From positions 1-64,000 of the forward strand of contig NZ_BSPW01000108.1 in NCBI RefSeq assembly GCF_030161235.1: a stretch of 64,000 bases of DNA, given 5' to 3'. Source of the DNA: Vibrio zhanjiangensis (GTDB lineage Bacteria > Pseudomonadota > Gammaproteobacteria > Enterobacterales > Vibrionaceae). The translations under genes were made by a program, and so were the position numbers. Below, piece after piece: positions 15,779-25,283 of this stretch; within the stretch, counting starts at the first letter, position 1, and each line of letters begins with the position of its first letter. Under the pieces are notes generated by a model, which was given only the letters and a program-made list of their open reading frames with translations, had not been told where the DNA came from and did no database searches.

Positions 15779-16717
15779 ATGTTTAAGCTGATCACGCCTC
15801 AAACGGATAATCAACTCAACAAGTACTATCACTTTCGTTGGCAAATGCTACGTGAACCTTGGCGCATGCCTATTGGTTCTGAGCGAGATGAATATGATGC
15901 CATGAGTCATCATCGCATGATTGTGGATGGAAGAGGAAGGCCAATGGCTGTTGGGCGCCTTTATATCACTCCTGATAGTGAAGGGCAGATTCGCTATATG
16001 GCGGTAAAAAATACGCGTCGCAGTAAAGGCATGGGGTCGTTAGTATTAGTCGCTTTGGAATCGTTAGCTCGCCAAGAGGGGGCAAAACGACTCGTTTGTA
16101 ATGCTCGTGAGGATGCCATTTCGTTTTATGAAAAGAATGGTTTTGAGCGCCGTGGAGAGCTCACCGATGAACGTGGCCCAATTCGTCATCAGCAAATGGT
16201 CAAGCAATTAGATCCTATGGCAAATGTTTTGCGCCGGCCAGATTGGTGTACCGAGCTGCAAGAGCGTTGGGAGCATCAAATCCCTATCAGTGACAAAATG
16301 GGCATCAAGATTAATCAATATACAGGTTATCAGTTTGAATGTGGCTCCCAACTCAACCCAAATCTAAATCCACATAATACGATGTTTGCTGGTTCTGCGT
16401 TTACTCTTGCCACGCTCACTGGTTGGGGTATGACTTGGCTACTGATGAAAGAGCGTGGCTTATGTGGCGATATTGTTTTAGCGGACAGCCAGATACGTTA
16501 TCGACATCCAGTGACTCAGAATCCGGTTGCGTCGACATCTCTTGATGGGATAAGTGGTGATTTAGATCGTCTCGCCTCTGGCCGTAAAGCGCGGATTATT
16601 ATCTATGTAACCATTTACAGCGGTGATGTACCAGCTGTTGAGTTTGTAGGTACTTACATGCTGTTGCCAGATTACAAATCAATACTTGGTGTGACCCCGG
16701 CCACTGAAGGCGATTAA
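15779..16717 (+). CDS. yiiD: fused GNAT acetyltransferase / hotdog thioesterase-like protein (YiiD family)
   Basis: 312 aa, two domains. Residues 1-145 are a GNAT N-acyltransferase fold with the acetyl-CoA loop RRSKGMGSLVLVALE and FYEKNGFERRGE. Residues about 160-308 are a YiiD C-terminal hotdog domain (NPHNTMFAGSAFTLATLTGWGM, ADSQIRYRHPVT). E. coli YiiD (FabY) has been linked to fatty-acid synthesis initiation when FabH is absent; whether that holds here is inference. Its TAA stop overlaps the stop of the opposing AsmA-like gene. Confidence 0.9.
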   Translation: MFKLITPQTDNQLNKYYHFRWQMLREPWRMPIGSERDEYDAMSHHRMIVDGRGRPMAVGRLYITPDSEGQIRYMAVKNTRRSKGMGSLVLVALESLARQEGAKRLVCNAREDAISFYEKNGFERRGELTDERGPIRHQQMVKQLDPMANVLRRPDWCTELQERWEHQIPISDKMGIKINQYTGYQFECGSQLNPNLNPHNTMFAGSAFTLATLTGWGMTWLLMKERGLCGDIVLADSQIRYRHPVTQNPVASTSLDGISGDLDRLASGRKARIIIYVTIYSGDVPAVEFVGTYMLLPDYKSILGVTPATEGD

Positions 16718-18606
16718 TTTTCAGCTTTTGATGAACATATTTCCTGAACAAGATTGGTTTGACTTAAAATATCGGACCACAGTCTTTTGCAGTTACTTTC
16801 ACTAGTGAAGATTAAGGTGCCGAATGGGTACTTAGCGAGGTCAATATTGCCGGCCAGTTCGGCGTTACTGCCTTTAGCCAACATTGCTATTCGACCCCTA
16901 TCTATACTCACTTTTATTGTGTCTAATGGCCATTGTTGCTGGTAACTTATGGTGTCATCAGGGTCTTTTACTTGAAGCGCCGCTTGATGCAGCTGTAAGT
17001 CAATGGAACCACTGAGGCTATGGGCTAATATGGGATAGTCTCCTGATAGCCCTTCAAGACTGGCATCGGCTTCGGCCATTCCTATGATTTGAAATGGTAA
17101 TTGGGCCTGAACTAAGGGTAAGTCGACGGGCAGCCCATCGAGATGCAATGTGAGTTGCCAAGGTGCGCTAATGGCTTGTTTCTGCCACCGTCCGCTCGCT
17201 TCTATATACCCTCTCGCCAAGGGTAGGAAAGCTCGCTCTAGGTCAATATTCCCTTCTTTGGCGGCAACATTGACAATTGCTTGAGTGGTTAATAGATTGT
17301 CTAGACTCGCATTGTTGGCGCTTATCTCAACACTGCCTTGATATAAACTGGATTGCCCTGCGCGAATTAAGCTGAGATTTTTTCCTTCTACATTCAAACC
17401 TGAAAGCTGCCAGTAGGGCCGCTGTTCGACTTGGATTAACTGAGTATTCTTGATCTCTAACTCGTTAATATCCAAAGACTCTAGTGAGCCGAATACCTCA
17501 GTTAGGGAAGCAAGTAATTGATTGGAATCCTCTAACCACTTGACGCCAGAGATTTTCAGCCAGTTGAGTTGCAGTTGCTTTTGCTTTAGAGAGCCGCTCA
17601 TTTGAATGCGACCTTGTTTAAAGTCAGCGTCGAACTCATCCAAGTAAACACCTAAATCGGATATATTCAATCTCGCTGTTGGGCTGATGAGACGTAGCTG
17701 CGCATAATCGATGCTTTCAGCACTCAATGACAAACTTGCTTGTTTTTGTTGCTCTAACGGGCGGTTGATAAAGTAGTCTTCTAATGAGGCATCCATTTGA
17801 TTAAATTGCCATCCAGCATAATGCAGATCGCTATTTAGAATATCTAAGCTATTGATGTGATAAACAGGCAACATTAAGTCGTTAAGGCCTGATAGGAGTT
17901 TTTTTATCGAGGATGTTTGCGAGAGTCTGAGTTGATTGACGGTGACATTGATCAGTGACCAGCCTTGTTCAAATTGCTCGGCTTGGCCAGATATATTCGC
18001 CCCTTGCCATTTGAAAGAAACGCCATAAATCGTGCTGTCTTGAGCCTTGTATTGACCGTCAATCAGTAATTGGTCTAAGGCTTCTCCATCTACATACAGT
18101 TGTTGTGCCGATGCCTGAATTTCTCCAAAGGGTATAGTTTGTCTTGGTGAACGCCATTCTGGTTGCTGTATTTGAATATTCACATCTCTTGCCGACCAGT
18201 TGGCAGCATGAATATCCACATTCTGAAGAGCCAACTGCTTTGTATTTACAGATTTTAGCAGTGGTGAATTGAGCGCTTCAAAGTTCAAGTTTGCTTCTTC
18301 AATGAGAATGGAATCTAAAGACAATTTTTGGTTGGTCCACAATGTGGGAGAAATCCATAGTGAAAGCTTGGGAATCTGGATCGGCTGAGAGTCACCGTTA
18401 ATCTCAACATCCTCAAAAGTGAATTGGTATGGAGGTAAATAGGATGCTTGTTGAGTGGTTATTGTGTATGGAGTAAGTCTTTCAAACACTATATTGATGA
18501 TGCTTGCCGAGTAACGAGACTGAAGTAGGAAAAATAATGAGACGATTAATAAGCTGCTGACACCTATGATGGTCACGGTGGCAACCACAAGCATTTTTTT
18601 TAACAT
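16714..18606 (-). CDS. AsmA-like inner-membrane anchored periplasmic protein
   Basis: 630 aa from the ATG at 18606, which has AAGGGA about 9 nt upstream; an in-frame TTG at 18669 would start inside the pckA terminator and is rejected. One N-terminal TM segment (MLVVATVTIIGVSSLLIVSLFFLL) is followed by a long periplasmic region rich in beta strands and amphipathic repeats (for example ITTQQASYLPPYQFTFEDVEING, then many SLDSILIEEANLNFEAL-type repeats). This is the shape of AsmA/TamB-superfamily proteins implicated in phospholipid transport to the outer membrane. The specific paralogue is not recognised. Confidence 0.8.
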   Translation of the reverse strand: MLKKMLVVATVTIIGVSSLLIVSLFFLLQSRYSASIINIVFERLTPYTITTQQASYLPPYQFTFEDVEINGDSQPIQIPKLSLWISPTLWTNQKLSLDSILIEEANLNFEALNSPLLKSVNTKQLALQNVDIHAANWSARDVNIQIQQPEWRSPRQTIPFGEIQASAQQLYVDGEALDQLLIDGQYKAQDSTIYGVSFKWQGANISGQAEQFEQGWSLINVTVNQLRLSQTSSIKKLLSGLNDLMLPVYHINSLDILNSDLHYAGWQFNQMDASLEDYFINRPLEQQKQASLSLSAESIDYAQLRLISPTARLNISDLGVYLDEFDADFKQGRIQMSGSLKQKQLQLNWLKISGVKWLEDSNQLLASLTEVFGSLESLDINELEIKNTQLIQVEQRPYWQLSGLNVEGKNLSLIRAGQSSLYQGSVEISANNASLDNLLTTQAIVNVAAKEGNIDLERAFLPLARGYIEASGRWQKQAISAPWQLTLHLDGLPVDLPLVQAQLPFQIIGMAEADASLEGLSGDYPILAHSLSGSIDLQLHQAALQVKDPDDTISYQQQWPLDTIKVSIDRGRIAMLAKGSNAELAGNIDLAKYPFGTLIFTSESNCKRLWSDILSQTNLVQEICSSKAEN

Positions 18607-18665
18607 TCCAGCTATCCCTTTGAAGCAGATGTAAACTAGCTTGGAGTATTTTTCTTCTTCAGGCA

Positions 18666-18692
18666 ACAAAAAGCCCCTTTTTATAGAGGCTT
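18666..18692 (-). terminator. pckA terminator
   Basis: On the minus strand AAGCCTC / GGGGCTT (7 bp, one G-U) with an A-rich loop, followed by TTTTTG. It lies about 80 nt after the pckA stop. A second hairpin (CTTACC/GGTAAG, 18724-18749) lies between. Confidence 0.8.
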
Positions 18693-18773
18693 AGAATATA
18701 AATTTACCTGTTTGAAAGCGTGGCTTACCAGACCTATCAGGCAGGTAAGTCACGTCCTCGACAAAAGTCTTGC

Positions 18774-20402
18774 TTAGTCTAGCTGTGGTCCAGCAGCAAC
18801 CAATGATTTACCTTCGTCATTGTCGGTATACTTAGCGAAGTTATCGATGAAGCGCTTAGCAAGATCTTTAGCTTTGCTTTCCCATTCTTGTGCCTCGCTG
18901 TATGTGTCGCGTGGGTCTAATATGCTTGGGTCAACATCGTGCAGCGCTGTTGGTACTTCGAGATTAAAAATAGGGATATGCTTCGTCTCTGCTTGCTCAA
19001 TTGAGCCATCTAAGATAGCGTCAATAATACCGCGAGTGTCTTGAATCGAGATTCGTTTACCGCTGCCGTTCCAACCCGTGTTGACAAGATAAGCTTCTGC
19101 ACCAGCTGCTTCCATGCGTTTCACTAGCACTTCGGCATACTTGGTTGGGTGCAAGGTTAAGAACGCTGCGCCAAAACATGCTGAGAAGGTTGGTGTTGGT
19201 TCAGTAATGCCACGCTCGGTTCCTGCTAATTTTGCCGTAAAGCCTGAGAGGAAGTGGTATTTGGTCTGCTCTGGTGTGAGTTTAGACACTGGAGGAAGTA
19301 CACCAAATGCATCTGCAGAAAGGAATATAACCTTATTGGCGTGACCGCCTTTAGAAATGGGTTTAACGATATTCTCAATATGCTCAATCGGGTAAGAGAC
19401 TCGAGTATTTTCCGTTTTTGAGCCATCGTCAAAGTCGATAGAGCCATCGCTCAGTACGGTGACATTTTCTAGTAAAGCATCACGACGAATGGCATTGTAA
19501 ATATCGGGTTCTGCTTGTTTTGACAATTTGATGGTTTTTGCATAGCAGCCACCTTCAAAGTTGAAGACACCATCGTCATCCCAGCCATGCTCATCGTCAC
19601 CGATAAGTGCGCGTTTAGGATCGGTGGATAAGGTTGTTTTGCCTGTACCTGATAAACCGAAGAAAATGGCGACATCTCCCTCTTTACCCATATTGGCAGA
19701 GCAATGCATTGAAGCAATATCTTGCAAAGGTAAGAAATAGTTCATCATGGCGAACATGCCTTTCTTCATTTCGCCGCCGTACCATGTGCCGCCGATAAGT
19801 TGCATGCGTTCAGTTAGGTTAAATACAGTAAAGTTTTCTGAATTTAGACCATGTTCTTGCCATTTTTCATTGGTGCATTTAGCACCGTTCATGACAACGA
19901 AATCGGGTTCAAATGTTTTCAACTCTTCTTCGCTAGGGCGAATAAACATATTTTTTACAAAATGAGCTTGCCATGCCACTTCCGTGATCACTCGAATGCA
20001 AAGACGAGAATTCGGGTTTGCGCCACAATAACCGTCTATAACGAAGACACGCTTACCAGAGAGTTGATTGGTGACCTGCTCTTTGAGATCATTCCAGACT
20101 TGCTGCGTAATTGGCTTGTTGTCATTTTTAACTGAATCAGAAGTCCACCACATGTGTTCTTCTGTTGTTGCGTCTTTGACGATGTATTTATCTTTAGGTG
20201 AGCGCCCAGTAAAAATACCAGTGTCTACGGCCACGGCGCCGAGCTCTGTTACTATACCCTTTTCATAGCCTTCTAGGTCTGCGCGGGTTTCTTCTTCGAA
20301 CAGCATTTCGTAACTTGGGTTGCGAACAACTTCTTTTACGTTGTGAAGCCCGTGTTTGGTAAGATCAATTGTTGCAGCCTGTGCATGCTCCATAACGGTC
20401 AT
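18774..20402 (-). CDS. pckA: phosphoenolpyruvate carboxykinase (ATP)
   Basis: 542 aa, E. coli Pck 540. It converts oxaloacetate and ATP to PEP, CO2 and ADP, the first committed step of gluconeogenesis. Visible are the kinase-1a loop GLSGTGKTTLS, kinase-2 LIGDDEHGW, the substrate-binding FTGRSPKDKYIV and GGTWYGGEMKKGMF. AAGGAG lies 6 nt before the ATG. About 260 nt upstream is a near-consensus CRP site, in keeping with catabolite control of pck in E. coli. Confidence 0.99.
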   Translation of the reverse strand: MTVMEHAQAATIDLTKHGLHNVKEVVRNPSYEMLFEEETRADLEGYEKGIVTELGAVAVDTGIFTGRSPKDKYIVKDATTEEHMWWTSDSVKNDNKPITQQVWNDLKEQVTNQLSGKRVFVIDGYCGANPNSRLCIRVITEVAWQAHFVKNMFIRPSEEELKTFEPDFVVMNGAKCTNEKWQEHGLNSENFTVFNLTERMQLIGGTWYGGEMKKGMFAMMNYFLPLQDIASMHCSANMGKEGDVAIFFGLSGTGKTTLSTDPKRALIGDDEHGWDDDGVFNFEGGCYAKTIKLSKQAEPDIYNAIRRDALLENVTVLSDGSIDFDDGSKTENTRVSYPIEHIENIVKPISKGGHANKVIFLSADAFGVLPPVSKLTPEQTKYHFLSGFTAKLAGTERGITEPTPTFSACFGAAFLTLHPTKYAEVLVKRMEAAGAEAYLVNTGWNGSGKRISIQDTRGIIDAILDGSIEQAETKHIPIFNLEVPTALHDVDPSILDPRDTYSEAQEWESKAKDLAKRFIDNFAKYTDNDEGKSLVAAGPQLD

Positions 20403-20677
20403 AGGTGCTCCTTGTAGGAATATATCGTAGGGATGTTCTAATAATGTTTTAGTGGTTATCTGCTCACCATGCTAACAACGGGTGCTGGGCAAAACAGGGA
20501 TGTAGTTCAAAAAGAATCCATGTTAGCCATTTGGTTTTCAGCGACTCATCACACAATAGCAGCGACAGTGTATCGTGCACGCAAAGGATTGCGCTAGAGA
20601 TAAATTAATTATTAATTTGCAAAAATTAAGTTGTTACTTTGTTACGTTTTGTGTTGTTTTATTGTGACGTGAATTAC
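20403..20677 (-). other. pckA upstream region
   Basis: About 275 nt without an ORF. It should carry the pckA promoter. The only site I can name is the CRP-like box at its far end (20663-20678). Several AT-rich tracts (20598-20660) could supply -10 elements but none is compelling. Confidence 0.4.
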
Positions 20678-20678
20678 A
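20663..20678. promoter_or_regulatory. CRP-like binding site
   Basis: TGTGA-CGTGAA-TTACA matches TGTGA-N6-TCACA with one mismatch. It touches the hslO terminator and lies 260 nt upstream of pckA, a far but workable distance if a long leader exists. Binding is inferred only. Confidence 0.45.
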
Positions 20679-20704
20679 AAAAGCCAGCTAGTGACTGGCT
20701 TTTT
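20678..20704 (-). terminator. hslO terminator (bidirectional sequence)
   Basis: AAAAAGCCAG / CTGGCTTTTT, 10-bp perfect stem with loop CTAGTGA. T-runs follow on either strand. It sits 36 nt downstream of the hslO stop codon. Confidence 0.9.
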
Positions 20705-20739
20705 GATAGGTTAGTTACAGGCTTTTTATTTTTGGTGAA

Positions 20740-21615
20740 TTAATGCAGCGTATTACCATCAGAACTTGCTTGGTCAAATAGAACTGCCACTTGAGCTTGG
20801 TCGAACGAATAGTCAGTACCACAATAATCACAGTGTAAAGAAATTGAACCCACCTCGGCTAGAATGTCGTTTACTTCTTCTCGCTCTAGGGTGACTATTG
20901 CAGCGCCGCTTTTTTCTCTTGAGCAGCCACAGTGAAAGACAACGGATTGAGGTTCAAACAGGCGTACTTTTTCTTGGTTGTATAGGCGATATAAAAGCTC
21001 GTTGGCTTCAAGTGCGAACAATTCATCATTTTTGATGGTGTCTGTTAGCTTCTCTAGATGTTCAAAGTCATCAGGGCTTCCTGTTCCATCTGGCATGACT
21101 TGAATCAGCATCCCAGCAGCCTGTGGTTTGCCTTGGTATTCTCCAGTTCGTATCCACAGACGAGTTTTGAGTTGTTCTGAATTAGCGAAGTATCCTTCTA
21201 GAATCTCTGCTAGGCTGTCACCTTCAAGAGCGACAATGCCTTGATATCGTTCACCTTTCTTGGGTTCAATAGTAATAACTAGATAGCCTTTACCCATCAT
21301 GTCGTGAATCGTTGCATCGTCTTCGAGTTCGCCTTCCCAACGGGCCACTCCACGTATTTTTTGGTCATTGTCGCCATTTATTACGGCTAGAGATACGGGA
21401 CCATCGCCTTGCAATTGCATGGTGATTGACCCTTCAAACTTTAACGTTGCTGTTAAAAGCGTGGTTGAGACCAAGAGTTCACCCAACAGGGTTTTAAGAG
21501 GTGCCGGATAGTCTTTGCTGGAAATAATCCGTTGATATGCATCACTCAATTGTACCAACTCGCCACGTACAGACAGGTCTTCAAAAAGATAGCGATTTAA
21601 AACATTGTGTGCCAT
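20740..21615 (-). CDS. hslO: redox-regulated chaperone Hsp33
   Basis: 291 aa, E. coli 292. A cytoplasmic holdase that is activated when its zinc cysteines are oxidised. The four redox cysteines are present as CGC (FHCGCSREK) and CDYC (LHCDYCGTDY) near residues 235-270. It follows hslR by 54 nt on the same strand, the hslR-hslO heat-shock pair of E. coli. AGGAA precedes the ATG. Confidence 0.98.
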   Translation of the reverse strand: MAHNVLNRYLFEDLSVRGELVQLSDAYQRIISSKDYPAPLKTLLGELLVSTTLLTATLKFEGSITMQLQGDGPVSLAVINGDNDQKIRGVARWEGELEDDATIHDMMGKGYLVITIEPKKGERYQGIVALEGDSLAEILEGYFANSEQLKTRLWIRTGEYQGKPQAAGMLIQVMPDGTGSPDDFEHLEKLTDTIKNDELFALEANELLYRLYNQEKVRLFEPQSVVFHCGCSREKSGAAIVTLEREEVNDILAEVGSISLHCDYCGTDYSFDQAQVAVLFDQASSDGNTLH

Positions 21616-21669
21616 TAAGTATTTCCTCGTACGTATGGTACTGATACCAGCCGTTTGGTGTACTGATAT

Positions 21670-22056
21670 TTATTGGTGTTTAAATTTAATTATGTCGCGC
21701 CGCTGTTTTTTGTCGGGGCGGCGATCTGGACTGGGATTGTGCGCATTCAGCTTACGTTGAATTGCGTTATCTTCTCGTTTAGCAATGCTGCTCTCAGTTT
21801 CTTTATAGAGAGTTTGTGCTTCTGGAGCCCCACGCCTTTGGTCAGAAATTTTTTCTATCACCACGGTTTTTTCTTCTTGCCCTTGCCTAAGGGTAATGAT
21901 AGCGCCTAATTCTACTGCTTTACTTGGCTTGCTGCGTTGTCCATTATAATGAACTTTACCGCCATCGACCATATTACGAGCAATAGAGCGTGTTTTGTAA
22001 AAACGAGCAGCCCAGAGCCATTTGTCGAGTCTGACTGCTTCCATTTCGGTGGCCAT
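21670..22056 (-). CDS. hslR: ribosome-associated heat shock protein Hsp15
   Basis: 128 aa from the ATG at 22056, chosen because the family N-terminus (VRLDKWLWAARFYKTR) starts a few residues in; a 14-residue upstream extension has no family support. An S4 RNA-binding domain occupies residues about 6-65, including GGKVHYNGQRSKPSK. The basic C-terminus ends NPSPDRRPDKKQRRDIIKFK. Hsp15 binds free 50S subunits carrying nascent chain and returns them to use. Confidence 0.95.
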   Translation of the reverse strand: MATEMEAVRLDKWLWAARFYKTRSIARNMVDGGKVHYNGQRSKPSKAVELGAIITLRQGQEEKTVVIEKISDQRRGAPEAQTLYKETESSIAKREDNAIQRKLNAHNPSPDRRPDKKQRRDIIKFKHQ

Positions 22057-22313
22057 AGTAGATACTAACCTCTGAATTATGATCAATCTTGTGCTCAATT
22101 AATGGAGTAACAATGGTGATACAGCGCTCATTTTTCAAGGTAGGTAGCAAAAATCAACAGCTTTGTACGTTAATCAGTCTGATTAGTATGTTGACTGTTG
22201 AATATTTTGGTAGAATGCTCAGTTCAAAGACAAATGTTATTGAAAGAATTCTCTGGTTGGTAAATCATACCTAGTATGATGGCTTCGTCAGCTGGTTATC
22301 AAAAGGATTGTGA

Positions 22314-23198
22314 GTGAATATTCGTGGTGTAATTCAACTGGACAGTTTTCTGAAAAATCAGGATCGCTTAAGTGCAGTGACAACCGTCATTTTATTATCT
22401 ATCACTGCATGGGTCGCTGGTAGTCTAATATGGCAACCTCTTCAATCTGAATCCGTCATTCCTTGGAAACCTGCGTCTCTATCCAGCAATGTTGAGAAAA
22501 ATACAGGTCTCAATACTGCCGATCTACAAAATAGCCACTTATTTGGGCGCTATCAGGCACAAGCGCCTGTCGCAAAGAAAAAGGTGGTTACTGAAGCACC
22601 TAAGAGTCGTTTGAGCGTTGTTTTGGTGGGTGTGGTGACCAGCAGCGAAGAAGGAAAAAATTTAGCCGTTGTGGCTAATCGTGGTCAACAAGCCACTTAT
22701 GGTATTGGTGAAATGCTTGAAGGTACTCGGGCCAAAGTGGTTGAGGTACTTTACGATCGCATTATCGTTGACAATTCGGGTCGCAACGAGACCGTGATGT
22801 TAGAAGGCCTTAAATATACTAAGGATCCTCAGCCCCAGCCTCAATCTCATTCAGACTCTCCGTCTCAATCGGTAAAAGCAGAAGTTTCTGCGGATAAACT
22901 TGAGGAAATTCGTTCAGCTATCCGCCAAGACCCAAAGCAAATTTTCCAGTATGTTCGCATGTCTCAAATGAAAGAAGACGGGGAAGTGACTGGCTATCGT
23001 CTATCTCCGGGTGCGGATAAAGAATTGTTTGAATCTGTGGGCTTAAAGCCCGGAGATGTCGCGACACAAATTAATGGCCAGAGTCTGAGTGATCCAGCTG
23101 TAATGGGTGAGATTTTTAAAAACATGTCTTCACTGACAGAGCTCAATTTGACGGTAGAAAGAGATGGCCAGTCTTTTGAAATTTATATTGAATTATAA
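22314..23198 (+). CDS. gspC: type II secretion system protein GspC (EpsC)
   Basis: 294 aa, GTG start. A short cytoplasmic N-terminus is followed by one TM (about residues 20-40), then the periplasmic HR domain (LNTADLQNSHLFGRY and GVVTSSEEGKNLAVV) and a C-terminal PDZ domain (YRLSPGADKELFESVGLKPGDVATQINGQSL). GspC links the inner-membrane platform to the GspD secretin. It is the first gene of the twelve-gene gspC-N operon; its promoter lies in the 257 nt shared with hslR but I cannot pin it. Confidence 0.97.
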   Translation: MNIRGVIQLDSFLKNQDRLSAVTTVILLSITAWVAGSLIWQPLQSESVIPWKPASLSSNVEKNTGLNTADLQNSHLFGRYQAQAPVAKKKVVTEAPKSRLSVVLVGVVTSSEEGKNLAVVANRGQQATYGIGEMLEGTRAKVVEVLYDRIIVDNSGRNETVMLEGLKYTKDPQPQPQSHSDSPSQSVKAEVSADKLEEIRSAIRQDPKQIFQYVRMSQMKEDGEVTGYRLSPGADKELFESVGLKPGDVATQINGQSLSDPAVMGEIFKNMSSLTELNLTVERDGQSFEIYIEL

Positions 23199-23237
23199 TA
23201 ATGATGCAAACGCGTACATTATCCCGAGGAGTAGAAG

Positions 23238-25283
23238 GTGAACCATTGGCTTAATAAAAGCACTTGGCTTTTGGCAGGAAGCTTATTGACGTCTCCAGCG
23301 ATGGTAATGGCGAATGAATACAGTGCGAGTTTTAAAGGCACTGATATTCAGGAGTTCATTAATATCGTTGGTCGAAATTTAGAGAAAACCATCATTGTTG
23401 AACCTTCGGTGCGAGGCAAAATTGACGTCCGTAGCTATGATATGTTGACCGAAGAACAATACTACAGCTTCTTCCTCAATGTTCTAGAAGTTTATGGATA
23501 CGCGGTTGTTGAAATGGACAATGGCGTGATGAAGGTTATCAAGTCGAAAGATGCTAAGACCTCTGCGATTCCTGTGGTTGGTGATGGCTCTATTGGCGGT
23601 GATGCGGTAGTCACTCGGGTTGTGGCGGTGCGCAATGTATCGGTTCGAGAGCTCTCTCCCTTGTTGCGTCAACTCAATGATAACGCAGGCGCTGGTAACG
23701 TCGTTCACTATGACCCAGCCAATATTATTCTGATTACAGGTCGTGCCGCTGTGGTTAATCGCTTAGCTGATATTATCAAGCGCGTTGACCAAGCGGGTGA
23801 TAAAGAAATTGAAGTGGTTGAGCTGGACAACGCATCAGCCGCTGAAATGGTGCGCATCGTTGATGCTCTAAACAAAACAACAGATAAAAGTACGCCTGCC
23901 TTTCTTGAACCTAAATTGGTTGCCGATGACAGAACCAACTCCATTCTTATCTCTGGCGATCCACAAGTTCGTCAACGATTACGTAAGCTTATCAAACAGC
24001 TTGATGTGGAAATGGCAACCAAAGGTAACAACCGTGTTGTCTATCTTAAGTATGCTAAAGCAGAAGATTTGGTCGATGTGTTGAAAGGCGTATCTGAAAA
24101 TCTTCAGGAAGAAAAATCATCAGGCACGAAAGCGGCGAAGAGCTCCAACCGCAACGAAGTGATGATCTCCGCTCATGAAGGGACCAATGCCCTTGTGCTG
24201 ACTGCGCCGCCAGATATTATGAATTCGCTATTAGATGTGATTTCTCAGATTGATATTCGTCGTGCTCAGGTACTGATTGAGGCCTTAATTGTTGAGTTGT
24301 CTGAAGGTGATGGGATTAATTTAGGCGTGCAGTGGGGCTCATTGGAAACAGGCGCTGTCATTCAGTATCCAAATTCGGGAGCACAGATTGGTCAAGTGAT
24401 GGTGGGGCTTGAAGAAGCCAAGGACAAAGAAAACTCAAACTTAACGTATGACCCTGAAAATCCAGCGGCCAATGATGCTGGTTATGTTGAACAAATTACA
24501 ACAGAAAGTGGTGACTACTCCACTTTAGCATCTGCATTAGGTGGGGTTAATGGTGCGGCTTTAAGTGTGGTTATGGGCGATTGGACCGCTTTGATTAGTG
24601 CAGTTTCGAGCGATACCCAATCGAATATTTTGTCGTCTCCGAGTATCACAGTTGTCGATAATGAAGAAGCGGAATTTATCGTCGGTGAAGAGGTCCCCGT
24701 AATTACAGGCTCACAAACGGGTTCTAACAATGACAATCCCTTTCAGACGGTAGAGCGTAAAGATGTCGGTGTTAAGCTCACCGTCACGCCGCAAATTAAT
24801 GAAGGCACCTCAGTGCAGCTAACCATTGCTCAAGAAGTTTCAAATGTGCTGCCGGCAACGGCTAATGCCGCCGTGGATGTAAGCTTTGCCAAGCGTCAGC
24901 TCAATACCACGGTTATGGTTGAAGATGGACAGATGATAGTCTTAGGCGGCCTTATTGATGAGCAAACCACAGAAACTGAATCTAAGGTTCCCCTGCTTGG
25001 TGACATTCCTTACCTTGGTCGATTATTTAAATCCACCAGCTCTTCAAAGGCAAAAAGGAATCTGATGGTATTTATCAAGCCGACGATTATGCGTGATGGC
25101 TTAACAGCGGATGGTATCACTCAGCGTAAATATAACTTTATTCGTGCCGAGCAATTATACAAAGCGGAAGAAGGTATTAAGCTGATGGAAGATGTTCCAG
25201 TACCGGTACTACCCAAGTTTGGCGAGGAAATTCGCCATCCTGCAGAAATACAGGCTTTCTTGGATCAAATGGAAACCAAGTGA
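23238..25283 (+). CDS. gspD: type II secretion secretin GspD (EpsD)
   Basis: 681 aa, GTG start. The signal peptide ends at MVMA-NE (about residue 25). N0 (FKGTDIQEFINIVGRNL), N1-N3 domains, a Ser-rich insertion (SSGTKAAKSSNRNEVM) and the secretin core (VPLLGDIPYLGRLFKS, LMVFIKPTIMRDG) follow in order. The C-terminal S-domain (about residues 635-681) is the pilotin-binding part. It forms the outer-membrane exit channel. The stop codon overlaps the gspE start. Confidence 0.98.
   Translation: MNHWLNKSTWLLAGSLLTSPAMVMANEYSASFKGTDIQEFINIVGRNLEKTIIVEPSVRGKIDVRSYDMLTEEQYYSFFLNVLEVYGYAVVEMDNGVMKVIKSKDAKTSAIPVVGDGSIGGDAVVTRVVAVRNVSVRELSPLLRQLNDNAGAGNVVHYDPANIILITGRAAVVNRLADIIKRVDQAGDKEIEVVELDNASAAEMVRIVDALNKTTDKSTPAFLEPKLVADDRTNSILISGDPQVRQRLRKLIKQLDVEMATKGNNRVVYLKYAKAEDLVDVLKGVSENLQEEKSSGTKAAKSSNRNEVMISAHEGTNALVLTAPPDIMNSLLDVISQIDIRRAQVLIEALIVELSEGDGINLGVQWGSLETGAVIQYPNSGAQIGQVMVGLEEAKDKENSNLTYDPENPAANDAGYVEQITTESGDYSTLASALGGVNGAALSVVMGDWTALISAVSSDTQSNILSSPSITVVDNEEAEFIVGEEVPVITGSQTGSNNDNPFQTVERKDVGVKLTVTPQINEGTSVQLTIAQEVSNVLPATANAAVDVSFAKRQLNTTVMVEDGQMIVLGGLIDEQTTETESKVPLLGDIPYLGRLFKSTSSSKAKRNLMVFIKPTIMRDGLTADGITQRKYNFIRAEQLYKAEEGIKLMEDVPVPVLPKFGEEIRHPAEIQAFLDQMETK

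Noticed and set aside
22191..22216. TTGACT...TAGAAT as gspC promoter
   Set aside because: The spacer is only 14 nt, too short for a normal sigma70 promoter.
22089..22274. 61-codon frame between hslR and gspC
   Set aside because: Weak start and no recognisable protein; region is expected to hold divergent promoters.
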